Shown piece by piece: positions 51,849-61,504 of a stretch of 64,000 nucleotides of DNA. Made by a program: the position numbers and the translations under genes. Each line of letters starts with the position of its first letter. Within the stretch, counting starts at the first letter, position 1. Below the pieces are notes generated by a model, which saw nothing but the letters and a program-made list of their open reading frames with translations, searched no databases and had not been told where the DNA came from. Origin of the DNA: Serratia plymuthica NBRC 102599 (GTDB lineage: Bacteria > Pseudomonadota > Gammaproteobacteria > Enterobacterales > Enterobacteriaceae); NCBI RefSeq assembly GCF_001590925.1, contig NZ_BCTU01000001.1, forward strand, positions 310,001-374,000, read 5' to 3'.

Positions 51849-52535
51849 TTAAGCCGACAGTTGCGCTGCGCTTGCCGGGGAAGTTACCAGGCGTTGCACG
51901 AAGATCCCCGGCGTGATGATGGTTTCAGGATCCAACTGGCCCAGGGGCACCAGCTGATTGATTTCAGCGATGGTGCAATGGGCGGCCATCGCCATGATCG
52001 GCCCGAAGTTGCGCCCGGTTTTGGAATACAGCAGGTTGCCCCAGCGGTCGCCTTTTTCAGCCTTGATCAGAGCAAAATCGGCCTTTAGCGGCAGTTCGAA
52101 TACGTACTGGCGGCCGTCTATCTCACGGGTTTCCTTGCCTTCCGCCAGTTTGGTGCCGTAACCGGTCGGCGTGTAGAAGCCGCCGAGGCCGGAACCGCCG
52201 GCCTGAATGCGGGCGGCCAGATTGCCCTGAGGGATCAGCTCCAGTTCCAGTTCGCCGCGGCGGTACAAATCGTCAAATACCCAGGAGTCGGACTGGCGCG
52301 GGAAAGAGCACACCACTTTGCGCACGCAGCCGGCCTTCAGCAGCGCGGCCAGGCCGAAATCCCCGTTACCGGCGTTATTGCTGATCAGCGTCAGCTCGCG
52401 CGGGCGGTGGCGGATCAGCGCATCCAGCAGGGCGCAGGGTTGGCCGGCAGGGCCAAAACCACCGACCATGAGGGTGGCGCCATCCGGTATATCGGCGACG
52501 GCGGCGTCTGCGGATGCCACGTTTTTATCGATCAT
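51849..52535 (-). CDS. pcaI: PcaI, 3-oxoadipate CoA-transferase subunit A
   Basis: A 228-residue class I CoA-transferase alpha subunit (GATLMVGGFGPAGQPCALLDAL, GGSGLGGFYTPTGYGTKLAEGK). First gene of the minus-strand pcaIJFD operon, divergent from pcaR. The upstream gap carries a PcaR-type site. Confidence 0.93.
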   Translation of the reverse strand: MIDKNVASADAAVADIPDGATLMVGGFGPAGQPCALLDALIRHRPRELTLISNNAGNGDFGLAALLKAGCVRKVVCSFPRQSDSWVFDDLYRRGELELELIPQGNLAARIQAGGSGLGGFYTPTGYGTKLAEGKETREIDGRQYVFELPLKADFALIKAEKGDRWGNLLYSKTGRNFGPIMAMAAHCTIAEINQLVPLGQLDPETIITPGIFVQRLVTSPASAAQLSA

Positions 52536-52621
52536 CAGCTCTCCTGAGTAGGCTACGGTTAATTCAGCGTCACACTTACTGGTTCTGGCTCTAAATTAAA
52601 TGATGAAAAATACAGCGACAA

Positions 52622-52656
52622 GTGCGAATATCAGCGTATTGTGCGATTATCGAAAC
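52622..52656. promoter_or_regulatory. Candidate PcaR operator
   Basis: GTGCGATTATCGAAAC (52641-52656) reads on the other strand as GTTTCGATAATCGCAC, close to the Pseudomonas putida PcaR site GTTCGATAATCGCAC (from memory). A similar GTGCGAATATCAGCG starts 19 bases earlier (52622). The pair lies in the pcaI-pcaR gap. Confidence 0.55.
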
Positions 52657-52781
52657 ATTGGTGGTTGAGCTGCTCATTTTGTGATGCAGGTAACTAAATC
52701 GATATTTGGCGTTGTTTCGGCACTGTTTTAGGCACTTCGGGCGTATCAACCCAGGCGTCATCGAAAGAAGGGAGGATCAGG

Positions 52782-53618
52782 ATGGGTGATGTTTCGGAAT
52801 TTGGCGGCGGGGAGTTGCGCCGGCTGCAGGAGATCGGCGATTTAAGCAACGAGAGGTACAAGGGCGATCCCAACTTTATGGCTTCGCTGGCCCGGGGGTT
52901 AGAGGTGTTGCAGGCCTTCCAGCCGCAGTATTCGCAGATGTCGGTTTCCGAAATCAGCCAGATTACCGGTATTCCGCGCGCTGCGGTGCGCCGTTGCCTG
53001 TACACTCTGCGGGCGCTGGGTTTTGTGCATTGCCCCGACGGCCGACATTATCGGTTGCTGCCTCGGGTGCTGACCATCGGCCACGCTTATCTTTCCTCTT
53101 CCGAACTGGCGAAGGCGGCGCAGAATTCGCTGGATTACCTTAGCAAGCTGCTCAACGAGTCCTGCTCGGTGGCAACGCTCGACGGCGACAACATTTTGTA
53201 TATCGCTCGCGCCTCGGTGAAGCGCATCATGACGATTGATCTGGGGCGCGGCAGCCGCTTGCCGGCCTACGCCACGTCAATGGGGCTGGTTTTGCTCAGT
53301 GCGCTGAATGAGGAACAACTGGAGGATTATCTGTCGCGGGTGAGCTTCGAACCACTGACCGAGCACACCGTGACCAGCGCGGAACAGTTGCGTGAACAGT
53401 TGGCGAAAGTGCGCAGGCAGGGGTATGCCATCAACGATCAGCAACTGGAGATTGGCCTGCGTTCGATTGCGGTGCCGATGCATTCGCGCAAGGGCGGCGG
53501 CGTGGTGGCGGCAATGAACGTGGGGGTCAATGCTTCGCAAATTTCCTCGGCGGAGCTGCGTGAACGGGTGCTGCCACAGCTGCAACGCGCGGCGATGGAA
53601 CTGGCGCTGCTGCTGTAG
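52782..53618 (+). CDS. pcaR: PcaR, IclR-family regulator of the beta-ketoadipate genes
   Basis: A 278-residue IclR protein. The winged helix lies after an unconserved N-terminal 30 residues (SEISQITGIPRAAVRRCLYTL), followed by the ligand domain (GDNILYIARASVKRIMTIDLG, RLPAYATSMG). PcaR activates pca genes in response to beta-ketoadipate. It starts 6 bases after GGAGG and diverges from pcaIJFD. Confidence 0.9.
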   Translation: MGDVSEFGGGELRRLQEIGDLSNERYKGDPNFMASLARGLEVLQAFQPQYSQMSVSEISQITGIPRAAVRRCLYTLRALGFVHCPDGRHYRLLPRVLTIGHAYLSSSELAKAAQNSLDYLSKLLNESCSVATLDGDNILYIARASVKRIMTIDLGRGSRLPAYATSMGLVLLSALNEEQLEDYLSRVSFEPLTEHTVTSAEQLREQLAKVRRQGYAINDQQLEIGLRSIAVPMHSRKGGGVVAAMNVGVNASQISSAELRERVLPQLQRAAMELALLL

Positions 53619-53715
53619 CCGCTTTGTGAGTCTGCCCATAATTACGATGAAACAGTTCCGCGCTTATAAAACAAAAGGTGTCGGGCTAGTGATTGCGTTA
53701 ATTACTAAAGATGCA

Positions 53716-54111
53716 TCACTTGTCAAGTGTTATATTACCCCGTGCATCAGATGAAATCGAAAACTCTGCCGTAATCAAATGTGAATCATTTGGATTTAAC
53801 GAATTCACATCATAGGCTAACGAATAGTGTTTTTTAGGCTGGAAAATATAACCAAATACAGGTAGGCATTTACCTTTTTCGCTATATTCAGGCATGTCAT
53901 CAAGCGTTTTAATTAGTTTGTCGCCTGTATCACTGTAAATTTGAATGGCTGTAATTTTCTCTCCAGGGTTCATTGGAGACACCACACAGATTCCGTTATC
54001 TTTAACCGTTATGGTTGTAGGGATACGTGAAACCACTTTATCACCGAGGCCAGGGCATCCTGCCAATAAAAATACGGCCGCTAAAAGAAAAAAATCCTTC
54101 ATACCTATCAT
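53716..54111 (-). CDS. Putative T6SS immunity-type lipoprotein
   Basis: A 131-residue lipoprotein: signal MIGMKDFFLLAAVFLLAGC with lipobox LLAGC and a small periplasmic domain (TITVKDNGICVVSPMNPGEK, AIQIYSDTGDKL). This is the kind of periplasmic lipoprotein found beside type VI effector genes. Its start overlaps the stop of the HExxH gene (ATGA), strongly suggesting paired expression. Immunity role is inference. Confidence 0.55.
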   Translation of the reverse strand: MIGMKDFFLLAAVFLLAGCPGLGDKVVSRIPTTITVKDNGICVVSPMNPGEKITAIQIYSDTGDKLIKTLDDMPEYSEKGKCLPVFGYIFQPKKHYSLAYDVNSLNPNDSHLITAEFSISSDARGNITLDK

Positions 54112-54650
54112 GATCTCTTGCCCATAATGATTTTCTGATAGAGCGAGTTAATATCACGCAAGCTATCAGTTCCCTTGTATTTCCCCATGCGCCCTGGTTT
54201 CTGATAGTAACGCCAAGTCTCAATACCATAGACTAACAACAGCCAATAGTCAGCCATAATCGAGGCTTGTTGTTCCAGTGAGTAATCAGTAATTTTTTGT
54301 TTATCAAGGCAGTAATAATAATCAGCGGCCCAACTAAACAAACCACGCATCCGTACCCATTGCCCATGCTGGTGTTGCCACACATGGCCTAGCTCATGAA
54401 TAAAGAGGTGCTTGTCTTCGATAAAAACCGTATTTGCGGAAAAATCCTCTCTGTACAATTCTTGTCTGAACCATAACTCTCCGTTCGGAGTCATAGCATA
54501 ATCTTTGTTTTGCAGCCCAAACGGAAGATAACTGTCACAGTGGATCCAGATGCGACTGTACGCAATAGCATCAGCATAGACCCGCCGAGCCATTGCAATT
54601 TCACCCAACGTCATACGCCGCAGTTTTCCTTCCTCTGTTTGTACACTCAC
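54108..54650 (-). CDS. Putative HExxH metalloprotease-type effector (Vgr-related)
   Basis: A 180-residue protein with zinc motif HELGHVWQHQHG and segments TLGEIAMARRVYADAIAYSRIW and MTPNGELWFRQELYREDF. It resembles small Vgr-related proteins with a metallopeptidase fold. GTG start 6 bases after GGAG. No signal peptide. It is followed by a lipoprotein gene with overlapping stop and start, like effector-immunity pairs. No VgrG, Hcp or PAAR gene lies in the window, so it is an orphan pair. AT-richer than neighbours. Confidence 0.55.
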   Translation of the reverse strand: MSVQTEEGKLRRMTLGEIAMARRVYADAIAYSRIWIHCDSYLPFGLQNKDYAMTPNGELWFRQELYREDFSANTVFIEDKHLFIHELGHVWQHQHGQWVRMRGLFSWAADYYYCLDKQKITDYSLEQQASIMADYWLLLVYGIETWRYYQKPGRMGKYKGTDSLRDINSLYQKIIMGKRS

Positions 54651-55192
54651 ATTTCACTCCATGATGTTCGTTTACGGGTATTGGTCGCTAAAATATGGAA
54701 AAATTTACACACTAAGTTCCATTTTATGAATTTGATTAACACCAAATTAATCAGCATATTAGTGAGGGTTTGAGAGGGTTTTCCATAGCCTTTTATCTAG
54801 GTGATGCCGTGGAAATGAAAATTAACCCATCCTTTGGTTGAATTTCTATCATACCCCGATAGTTATTAATTAACTAGGATGTTTATTTCATGAATAATTA
54901 CATTTGAATTTATAAAAAGTAATTTATGTGCCTTATTTAGTGATGAGGTGTTTATTAATGGTTTGCCGCGCCATTAATAAACTGAATGTGAAAATGTTCA
55001 GGTAGGACGATTTTAATTAAAATGCGTCAATCCCCGAGCGGTGGATGCCTCTCAGAGGGCGTTTTGAGGTGACGTTTATAATAAACCCCCCCGACCATCA
55101 AGGCTGAGGGGTAGTTAAGATGTCCGAAACTCGCTATCAGATTAATCGTTCTGCGGAATTTCACCCGGCGATCATGCCAAATCCTGTGCACA
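54651..55192. other. AT-rich gap between the effector gene and the kinase 3' end
   Basis: No gene with a good start was accepted here. It holds a perfect 11-bp hairpin TTTATTAATGG-N9-CCATTAATAAA (54951-54981) and a very short ORF at 55120. Base composition contrasts with the GC-rich pca and kinase genes on both sides, as for acquired DNA. Confidence 0.5.
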
Positions 55193-58100
55193 TTACGGCT
55201 TAATCGCGCTTTCACTGCCGCTGATTGGCAACACAAAACTGAAGCAACTGCCGCAGGGTTCCGCCGCCTGCGCTTTCAGCGCGCCCCGATGGCGTTCAAT
55301 AATGGCGTGGCTGATGGTCAACCCCATCCCCATTCCTTGTGCTTTTGTGGTGTAGAAAGAATCGAAAACCCGTTCCATTACGTCAGGATCCAGCCCGACG
55401 CCGTTGTCCATTATGCGTAGCTCAACCCTGCCGTCATCTGGGTTCAACGTGGTTATCCTAAGCGTTCGCGCACGATCGCTCACTTCCGACAGGGCTTCTA
55501 TCGCGTTCATCACCAGGTTAATCAACACCTGCTGGATCTGAACGCTATCGCCAAAGATGAAGCTGTCGGCGGCCTTCAGTTCATACTCAACCGCCACGCG
55601 GCGCTGCTCAATTTCGCTGCGCGACAGGGTCATGATATGGCGGACAAGATAGTGCAGATCGATACGAGAAAAGACCGGCTCCTGCTTGCGCGTCAGGGTT
55701 TGCAGGCTGCGAATGATTTCACCTGCGCGCTGGCCTTCTGTAATGATCTCCTCCAGCCCCGTACGAATATTGTCATGCCGGACAGGGTCGTGGTTCAACC
55801 AGCGCAGGCTTGCCCCGGCATTCGAGACAATCGACATCAAGGGTTGATTGATTTCGTGCGCAATGGACGAGGTCAACTGGCCGACGGTGGTCGCGCGGGA
55901 AACGCGGGCCAGCTCGGCCTGGGCCACTCTGACGGCGTCTTCCGTCTGCCGCTGAGCAGTAATGTCGGTGATGGTGCCGTAGTATTCGTAGACCTCGGTG
56001 CCCACGCCGACCGGGTTACCGATGCCCAATATGTAGCGGCAAACGCCATCCGCGCTCATGATGCGAAACTCGGCCCTGAGGGGCTGCCCGTCTCTCACCC
56101 CGTCGGTGACGACGGTGCTGACTCGCGCATAGTCGTCCGGGTGAACGAAGGTAAGAAACTCGGCCATAGAAATCATTTTCTGCTTTTCGGGCAGGCCGAG
56201 AATACGGGCATATTCTTCGGACATGAACATCAGATCCTGCTCCAGCTCCCAGCGCCAACTGCCGGTATGACTGATCTGCTCGCCCAGCATCAGCGAGGTC
56301 TGGCTTGCTCTGAGCTCTTTCTCCACTCGCCTGCGCTGAATGTTCTCCTCAAGCAATTCGGCATACAGTCTTGCGGTTTCGAGCGATACTGCGGCATGCG
56401 CGCCGAGCAGGTTAACCACTTTCGAATGCTCGGCGGTGAAGATTTCAGGCATTAAGCGGTTTTCGAGGTACAACACGCCGACCAGCCGCGCCTGCTTGAA
56501 CATCGGCACGCACAAAACGGCGGCGCCGGAAGTCACGAGGTAAGGATCCTGTGAGAAAGGGCTGAATTCTTCCGGCTTGCCGGTGCGTATTTCTTGCCCG
56601 GTGCGGATCACGGCGGACAGTATCGACAGCGGCATGTCGGTGGCCATCGGCACATCTTTTATAATCCGTACCCTGACGCCGTCGCTGCCGGTATAGGCGC
56701 TCGCCTCGATTTCAGGAATGTTGTTATCCAATATGCGGATCAACAGGCCGCGCTGGGCACCGGCACGTTCCAGCAGCATGGTCATCAGTATCTGAATAAG
56801 CCGTTCCAGATTGATCTCTTCAGACAGGGCACGCGATGCTTTGATGACACTCTGCAGATCGCGGATTTCTTCATTCTGGGCAAAGGCGATGGTGTCATAA
56901 GGCGTTGCCTGGCCAGGGGACACCAGATGGGGATAAGCCTGCTTCAGCTGATTCACCTTGGCCTGCGCACCTGCGCGCCCCCATGCCGCCATTGCGCCCC
57001 GAAAGTGAGCATCGGCGGCAGTATGGTAGCCGCAACTGAGCGCGAAGCGACCCGCGAGTTCATGAGCCAGCGCATTGCTGGGGTTGAAACCCGAGTCCCG
57101 CGAGAGCCTTACCGCTTTTTCATACTGTTCGAGTGCAATGCTGTTCATGCCGTCAAGGCGGACAATCTCCGCATACACCAGCGCCTCTTTGTCGGCGAAT
57201 GTGCCCGGATTAATGCGCGCCCAGAGCGCGATTTTGTCATGGTGCTTTTGCAGTTTCCGCCGGTGTTCAACGGAGAAGGTATCCGGTGTCAGTTGAGCGC
57301 TTAACGTCAGCGCGCTGTACAGATGCAAATCCAGCAGGTGGATATGCCCCGGCGCAGACCAGGAAAAGGACTCAGCTTGTTTCAGCGACTCTTCCGCCTG
57401 CGGGTATTCGCCGGCGACAAAATGCGTCATGCCCCGATACAGCCAGAACCAGAACATCATGGTGGACATTTGCTGCGGCGCCTGTTCCGGCGCGGTCGGC
57501 AGCAGCGAGTCAGGCAGCGCATCCATGCCGCCCCAGGCTCCTGGCGATACCCCGCGCAAATGCTCAACATAATGCCGCTGGATCAACATAATGCGCTCAA
57601 CGTCCGGAAAATGGGATTTCCGCACAAAGGCCAGCCCCCGTTCGATGCTGATCAGCACGTTATCCAGATGATCGCCGCGGCTTAAAAAGTTAATGATCTG
57701 ATGACAGGCGGCAAAAGAGGCGACGGTTAGATCACCGTGCGTCACCGCCGCCGTGAAGCAGGCTTTGGCGCATTCGGTGGTGTAGGAGAGCGGCTGGGTC
57801 CAGACGCTCAACTGATCGAGCGGCAGCAGCGTTTTCGCTTCGTAAACGCTGTAACCGTGGCGCGTCACGAGTTCACGGGCCAGTACCGCGTATTTAAAGC
57901 CCAACCGATATTCGTCATAGCGGTGACCAATCAGCACGCCAAACCAGCCCATCGCCGACGTTGAGGCGCCGGTAATGCCGTGTTCCAGCGTCAGATGCAG
58001 CATCTGGCACAGCAACATGAAGTGCAGACGTGGGCTGATGAAGCTGGCGGACAGACCGGCACGGGCCAGCAAACTCATCGCGGCTTCCGTTTCAGGACTG

Positions 58101-60796
58101 GCCATGAGCGGCAATTGATTGAAAATAGCGGCCGGGTTCTCACCGATACGGGCGTGGAGCATTTTCCAGGCCGCCTCGCATTCCGCATCGTCGGGGTATC
58201 GGTTAAGCGTAATACCGGATACCGTCAGCCAGCTTAATGCGGTCTCCAGTGCCAGCGGGTTATCCGACTGGCGCATATGCACTTCCGCCAGCAAATTGGC
58301 CGCGGAGATTTTTTCCGCCAACCCGCCAGGCGAAGCCAGCAACCGGTCGCTCAAATGCCGCGCCGCGACCAGGTTACCCAGCAAAAACGCACACTCGGCT
58401 TCCTCCAGCTCCAGCGCGAAATCGGAGGCATTATCAGACGCAGGGCCGCCGAGTGCACGGGCGGTCTGTAGATATCGCTGTGCGGAGAGGTAGTCCCCGG
58501 AACGCTTCGCGCGGCGGGCCGCCAGCATGCTCAATTCACGGAACATTTTGCGCTGTTGCGGCGGCTGTACGCAGTCAATGGCTGCGGACACATGGTGAAT
58601 GGCGCGGAACAGCATCTCATTGCCCGCCGCCTGGCGTGAAGCTTCGGCCAGCAGGCTTGCCGTCGTGAGGTGCAGATGCCCCCGTTCGCCGGCATCCAGC
58701 AGGGCGAAGGCCGCTTCCTGCACGCGATCGTGGGGGAACGTATAGGTGTCGGCAGACAGGGTAATCAACTGGGCGATAACCGCAGGGTGCAGTTGATAGC
58801 GGATATCCGTATCGGAGAGGTTCAGGACGCGGCTAATGGTGCCAAGCTCGCCGCTGCTGCCCAGGCAGGCCAGGCTGCCTAACAGCTTGCGGGTTTCTGC
58901 GGGCATTTTCTCCAGTTGCTGCAATACCAGGCCGACGACGTTTTCGGTGTAATGGCGTGCCTGAATGGTCGGCACGTCGTAATACCACTTGCCTTGATAC
59001 TTGTTGTGCGTCACCAGGCCGTCATCGACGATGCGTTTGAAAAACTCATGCACGAACAGCGGGTTGCCGCCGGTTTTTTCATGTATCAGACGAGCCAGGT
59101 CGAGGGTGCCGGTTGAGCGCCGCTGGAAGACGTCGGCCAGCCAACGAGCGACGGCTTTAACCGAGAGCGGCGCCGGTATGATGTCGATTTTACGTTGAGC
59201 CGCATCGCGGAGCCGGCCCAGCGCCTCAGACATCGAAAGGTTGTCCGTTGAAGAGGGATCGCGCAGGGCAACCACCAACAGCAACGGCAGCGCATCGCTG
59301 TTTTTAAGCAGATATTCCAGCACCTGCAAGCTGGCGACATCGATCCAGTGAATATCGTCAATCAGCAGCACCAGCGGGCAGCCGGGGGTGGCAAAGGTAT
59401 TGACCAGGCTGACTATCATAAGATTAAAGCGGGCTCGGGCATCGGTCGACAGCGAGTCGGGGGCCTGCCGGGATTTCCGCTCCAGCAACAGACCCAGTTC
59501 CGGTACCAGGTTAATGGCCAGCCCCTCGTAACCGTCCAGCGTGCGCGCCAGGCGGGTTTTCCAGAGAACGACATCTTCTGCCGGCAATCCCAGCAGTTTC
59601 AGGGTCAGCGCCCGGAAGGCGGAGGTCAGCACCCCATAAGGCAGCGACGATGAGAACTGGTCGACTTTACCCACGGCCAGCAGCGTGCGCCGGTTTTTCA
59701 GCTCTTTTAACGCTGAGGCGATCAGCGAGGATTTGCCGATGCCCGAAGGCCCGCTGATGACCGCAAGCGTGTGGGTTCCGCTCTGATTGACCTTGTCGAA
59801 CGCGGCGACAAGCTCGCGGCTCTGTGGATGGGGGGTGTACAACGTCTCGGCGAGATGAAACTCAGGTGCGCGATCCTGCAACCCGGGAGGAAAAGGCATG
59901 ATGTCATTGTCATCGGTCAGGGTGGCCTGACAGCGGCGCAGGTCAGCGACCAGCCCGTCGACCGTCTGGTAACGGTTATCGGGCGACTTGGCCAACAACC
60001 GCAGGACCAGCGTTGAAAGCATGGCCGGTATCTGTTCGCGCAGCAGATGAGGCGGGCGTGGCTCCGAAGCGATATGGTGATGCGCCCATTCCGCCAGGCC
60101 GCCTTCGCTGAGGTCGAAGGGCAAAGAGCCGGTCAGCAGCTCATAAAAAACGATGCCAAGGCTATAGAGATCGCTGCGGCTGTCCACCGATCTTTGCGTG
60201 CGCGAGGTATGTTCGGGTGACATATAGGCGAGCGTGCCGCCAAAAAACGGCAGGCGGGTTTGTTTTAACTCTTCCGCAGTGCCCGTCGTAAGACCAAACC
60301 CGGCAAGGCGGCATGAGGTATCGCCCTGGATAAAGATGTTACCCGGCTTGATATCGCCGTGGATCAGGTTGTGCCTGTGCATCTGACGCAGTGGGGCACA
60401 TATCCGGATGGCAAGCTCCAGGAAGCTGGCCATGCAGACCATCGGCTGCCCCGTTATGCGGGCCAGGGAATCAAAGGCAAAAGACGGATAGACCAGCGCG
60501 TATCGGCCGCGATACTGCGTGCAGGCGGCGGGTTTTACCGCCCAGGCGTCGGACAGGTAGGGACGCAGCAGAAATTCATTTTTCAGCAGTTGCGTCGCGT
60601 CCGCTTCCGCCTCATCGCTGACCGCAGTGGCGAGGATGAAAGCCCCGCTCGAAAAAGGGTGCCGCCCGTTCATCCAGACGATGCAGCCCTCCTGAACCAG
60701 GGGGGTAAAAATGACATCATCCTTAAATGCAAAAAACTGCCCATCCTGAAAATCAGGAAGGGCAGCCCGGTCTGGCGGTATCAGCGGATCATTCAT
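55193..60796 (-). CDS. Giant Ser/Thr kinase-like / AAA ATPase / GAF / PAS / histidine kinase
   Basis: A 1867-residue hybrid sensor. Order: protein-kinase-like domain (about 20-290; HGDIKPGNIF at 146), AAA/STAND-type ATPase (Walker A GPSGIGKSS at 349, then LVLLIDDIHWID), a long helical repeat region (about 700-1260), GAF (about 1340-1480), PAS, then HisKA with SIAHEINQPLMSI (His near 1645) and HATPase_c (DNGVGLDPD, GMGMGLTIS). The Ser/Thr kinase lacks a clear VAIK lysine, and DFG is AGFG, so it may be catalytically dead. The receiver at 60827 is the likely partner. Confidence 0.88.
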   Translation of the reverse strand: MNDPLIPPDRAALPDFQDGQFFAFKDDVIFTPLVQEGCIVWMNGRHPFSSGAFILATAVSDEAEADATQLLKNEFLLRPYLSDAWAVKPAACTQYRGRYALVYPSFAFDSLARITGQPMVCMASFLELAIRICAPLRQMHRHNLIHGDIKPGNIFIQGDTSCRLAGFGLTTGTAEELKQTRLPFFGGTLAYMSPEHTSRTQRSVDSRSDLYSLGIVFYELLTGSLPFDLSEGGLAEWAHHHIASEPRPPHLLREQIPAMLSTLVLRLLAKSPDNRYQTVDGLVADLRRCQATLTDDNDIMPFPPGLQDRAPEFHLAETLYTPHPQSRELVAAFDKVNQSGTHTLAVISGPSGIGKSSLIASALKELKNRRTLLAVGKVDQFSSSLPYGVLTSAFRALTLKLLGLPAEDVVLWKTRLARTLDGYEGLAINLVPELGLLLERKSRQAPDSLSTDARARFNLMIVSLVNTFATPGCPLVLLIDDIHWIDVASLQVLEYLLKNSDALPLLLVVALRDPSSTDNLSMSEALGRLRDAAQRKIDIIPAPLSVKAVARWLADVFQRRSTGTLDLARLIHEKTGGNPLFVHEFFKRIVDDGLVTHNKYQGKWYYDVPTIQARHYTENVVGLVLQQLEKMPAETRKLLGSLACLGSSGELGTISRVLNLSDTDIRYQLHPAVIAQLITLSADTYTFPHDRVQEAAFALLDAGERGHLHLTTASLLAEASRQAAGNEMLFRAIHHVSAAIDCVQPPQQRKMFRELSMLAARRAKRSGDYLSAQRYLQTARALGGPASDNASDFALELEEAECAFLLGNLVAARHLSDRLLASPGGLAEKISAANLLAEVHMRQSDNPLALETALSWLTVSGITLNRYPDDAECEAAWKMLHARIGENPAAIFNQLPLMASPETEAAMSLLARAGLSASFISPRLHFMLLCQMLHLTLEHGITGASTSAMGWFGVLIGHRYDEYRLGFKYAVLARELVTRHGYSVYEAKTLLPLDQLSVWTQPLSYTTECAKACFTAAVTHGDLTVASFAACHQIINFLSRGDHLDNVLISIERGLAFVRKSHFPDVERIMLIQRHYVEHLRGVSPGAWGGMDALPDSLLPTAPEQAPQQMSTMMFWFWLYRGMTHFVAGEYPQAEESLKQAESFSWSAPGHIHLLDLHLYSALTLSAQLTPDTFSVEHRRKLQKHHDKIALWARINPGTFADKEALVYAEIVRLDGMNSIALEQYEKAVRLSRDSGFNPSNALAHELAGRFALSCGYHTAADAHFRGAMAAWGRAGAQAKVNQLKQAYPHLVSPGQATPYDTIAFAQNEEIRDLQSVIKASRALSEEINLERLIQILMTMLLERAGAQRGLLIRILDNNIPEIEASAYTGSDGVRVRIIKDVPMATDMPLSILSAVIRTGQEIRTGKPEEFSPFSQDPYLVTSGAAVLCVPMFKQARLVGVLYLENRLMPEIFTAEHSKVVNLLGAHAAVSLETARLYAELLEENIQRRRVEKELRASQTSLMLGEQISHTGSWRWELEQDLMFMSEEYARILGLPEKQKMISMAEFLTFVHPDDYARVSTVVTDGVRDGQPLRAEFRIMSADGVCRYILGIGNPVGVGTEVYEYYGTITDITAQRQTEDAVRVAQAELARVSRATTVGQLTSSIAHEINQPLMSIVSNAGASLRWLNHDPVRHDNIRTGLEEIITEGQRAGEIIRSLQTLTRKQEPVFSRIDLHYLVRHIMTLSRSEIEQRRVAVEYELKAADSFIFGDSVQIQQVLINLVMNAIEALSEVSDRARTLRITTLNPDDGRVELRIMDNGVGLDPDVMERVFDSFYTTKAQGMGMGLTISHAIIERHRGALKAQAAEPCGSCFSFVLPISGSESAIKP

Positions 60797-60826
60797 TCGG
60801 CTCTCTCGCAGGAAGCGGTCTTGTCA

Positions 60827-61210
60827 TCAGGCGTTTTTATCGTCTCTCAATGCGTATTGGATCAGGCCCAGGAGCGCGTCGATGTCGATAGGCTTACGCA
60901 AAAAAGCAACGGCACCGAGTTTAAGGGCTAGCCGTTGCATATTCTCATCACCGTGGCCGGATATAAATATCACCGGTGGCGGCGTTGCGTAAGTCTTTAT
61001 TTTTTCATAAAACTCGAAGCCACCCATTCCTTTTAGCTTGATGTCGATAATAACCAACGAAGCGTCTGACAGCGCGGTTTTTTCGTTTAAAAACGCCTCT
61101 GCGGATTCAAAGGCGCATGTCGTGTAACCGTCAGACTGCAGCAGGTTGATTAACCCGCTGCGGACAGAACGTTCATCATCGACAATGGCAATGCGCTGCG
61201 GCAGCATCAT
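60827..61210 (-). CDS. Single-domain response regulator
   Basis: A 127-residue CheY/FixJ-type receiver without output domain. Acidic pocket IVDDERSVRSGL, phosphoacceptor Asp in LVIIDIKLKGMGG, the Ser/Thr switch in FISGHG and Lys in LRKPID are all present. It begins 9 bases after AGGA. Located directly upstream of the giant kinase gene on the same strand, so it is probably its phosphoacceptor. Confidence 0.88.
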   Translation of the reverse strand: MMLPQRIAIVDDERSVRSGLINLLQSDGYTTCAFESAEAFLNEKTALSDASLVIIDIKLKGMGGFEFYEKIKTYATPPPVIFISGHGDENMQRLALKLGAVAFLRKPIDIDALLGLIQYALRDDKNA

Positions 61211-61233
61211 GCTGATATTCCTCTGACAGGTCA

Positions 61234-61503
61234 TTACTTAAGCGGAGGGTCCTCTGTTGTCGTCTGAGCCTTGGCCGGTGGAGTTCCGCATATTTTGGGG
61301 ACGCATTCATGGCGAAACCACGCCAGCGTCAGCGGCTGTCGGTTTATCAGCCGCCGGGTGACCGGGATAATCTGTTCGCCGATCAGCATCCCCAACAGGC
61401 CCAGCAGGGCAATCACCGGCGGGGCCGGTGAATGAATATTCAACGCAGCATAGATAATACCGGCCAGAAGGCCAATGGCCAGCGAAACGAGCCATGCTTT
61501 CAT
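61234..61503 (-). CDS. XapX-domain membrane protein 1
   Basis: An 89-residue protein with two N-terminal helices (WLVSLAIGLLAGIIYAAL, VIALLGLLGMLIGEQIIP) matching XapX/DUF1427, then a soluble tail with two cysteines. XapX function is unknown. It sits in the kinase operon, followed by the receiver gene. Confidence 0.8.
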   Translation of the reverse strand: MKAWLVSLAIGLLAGIIYAALNIHSPAPPVIALLGLLGMLIGEQIIPVTRRLINRQPLTLAWFRHECVPKICGTPPAKAQTTTEDPPLK

Positions 61504-61504
61504 T

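Noticed and set aside
55120-55203. 27-codon ORF with GAGGGG before ATG, ending inside the kinase gene's last codons
   Set aside because: Ribosome site is fair, but the peptide resembles nothing known and the DNA overlaps a convergent gene; could be a remnant of an older gene.
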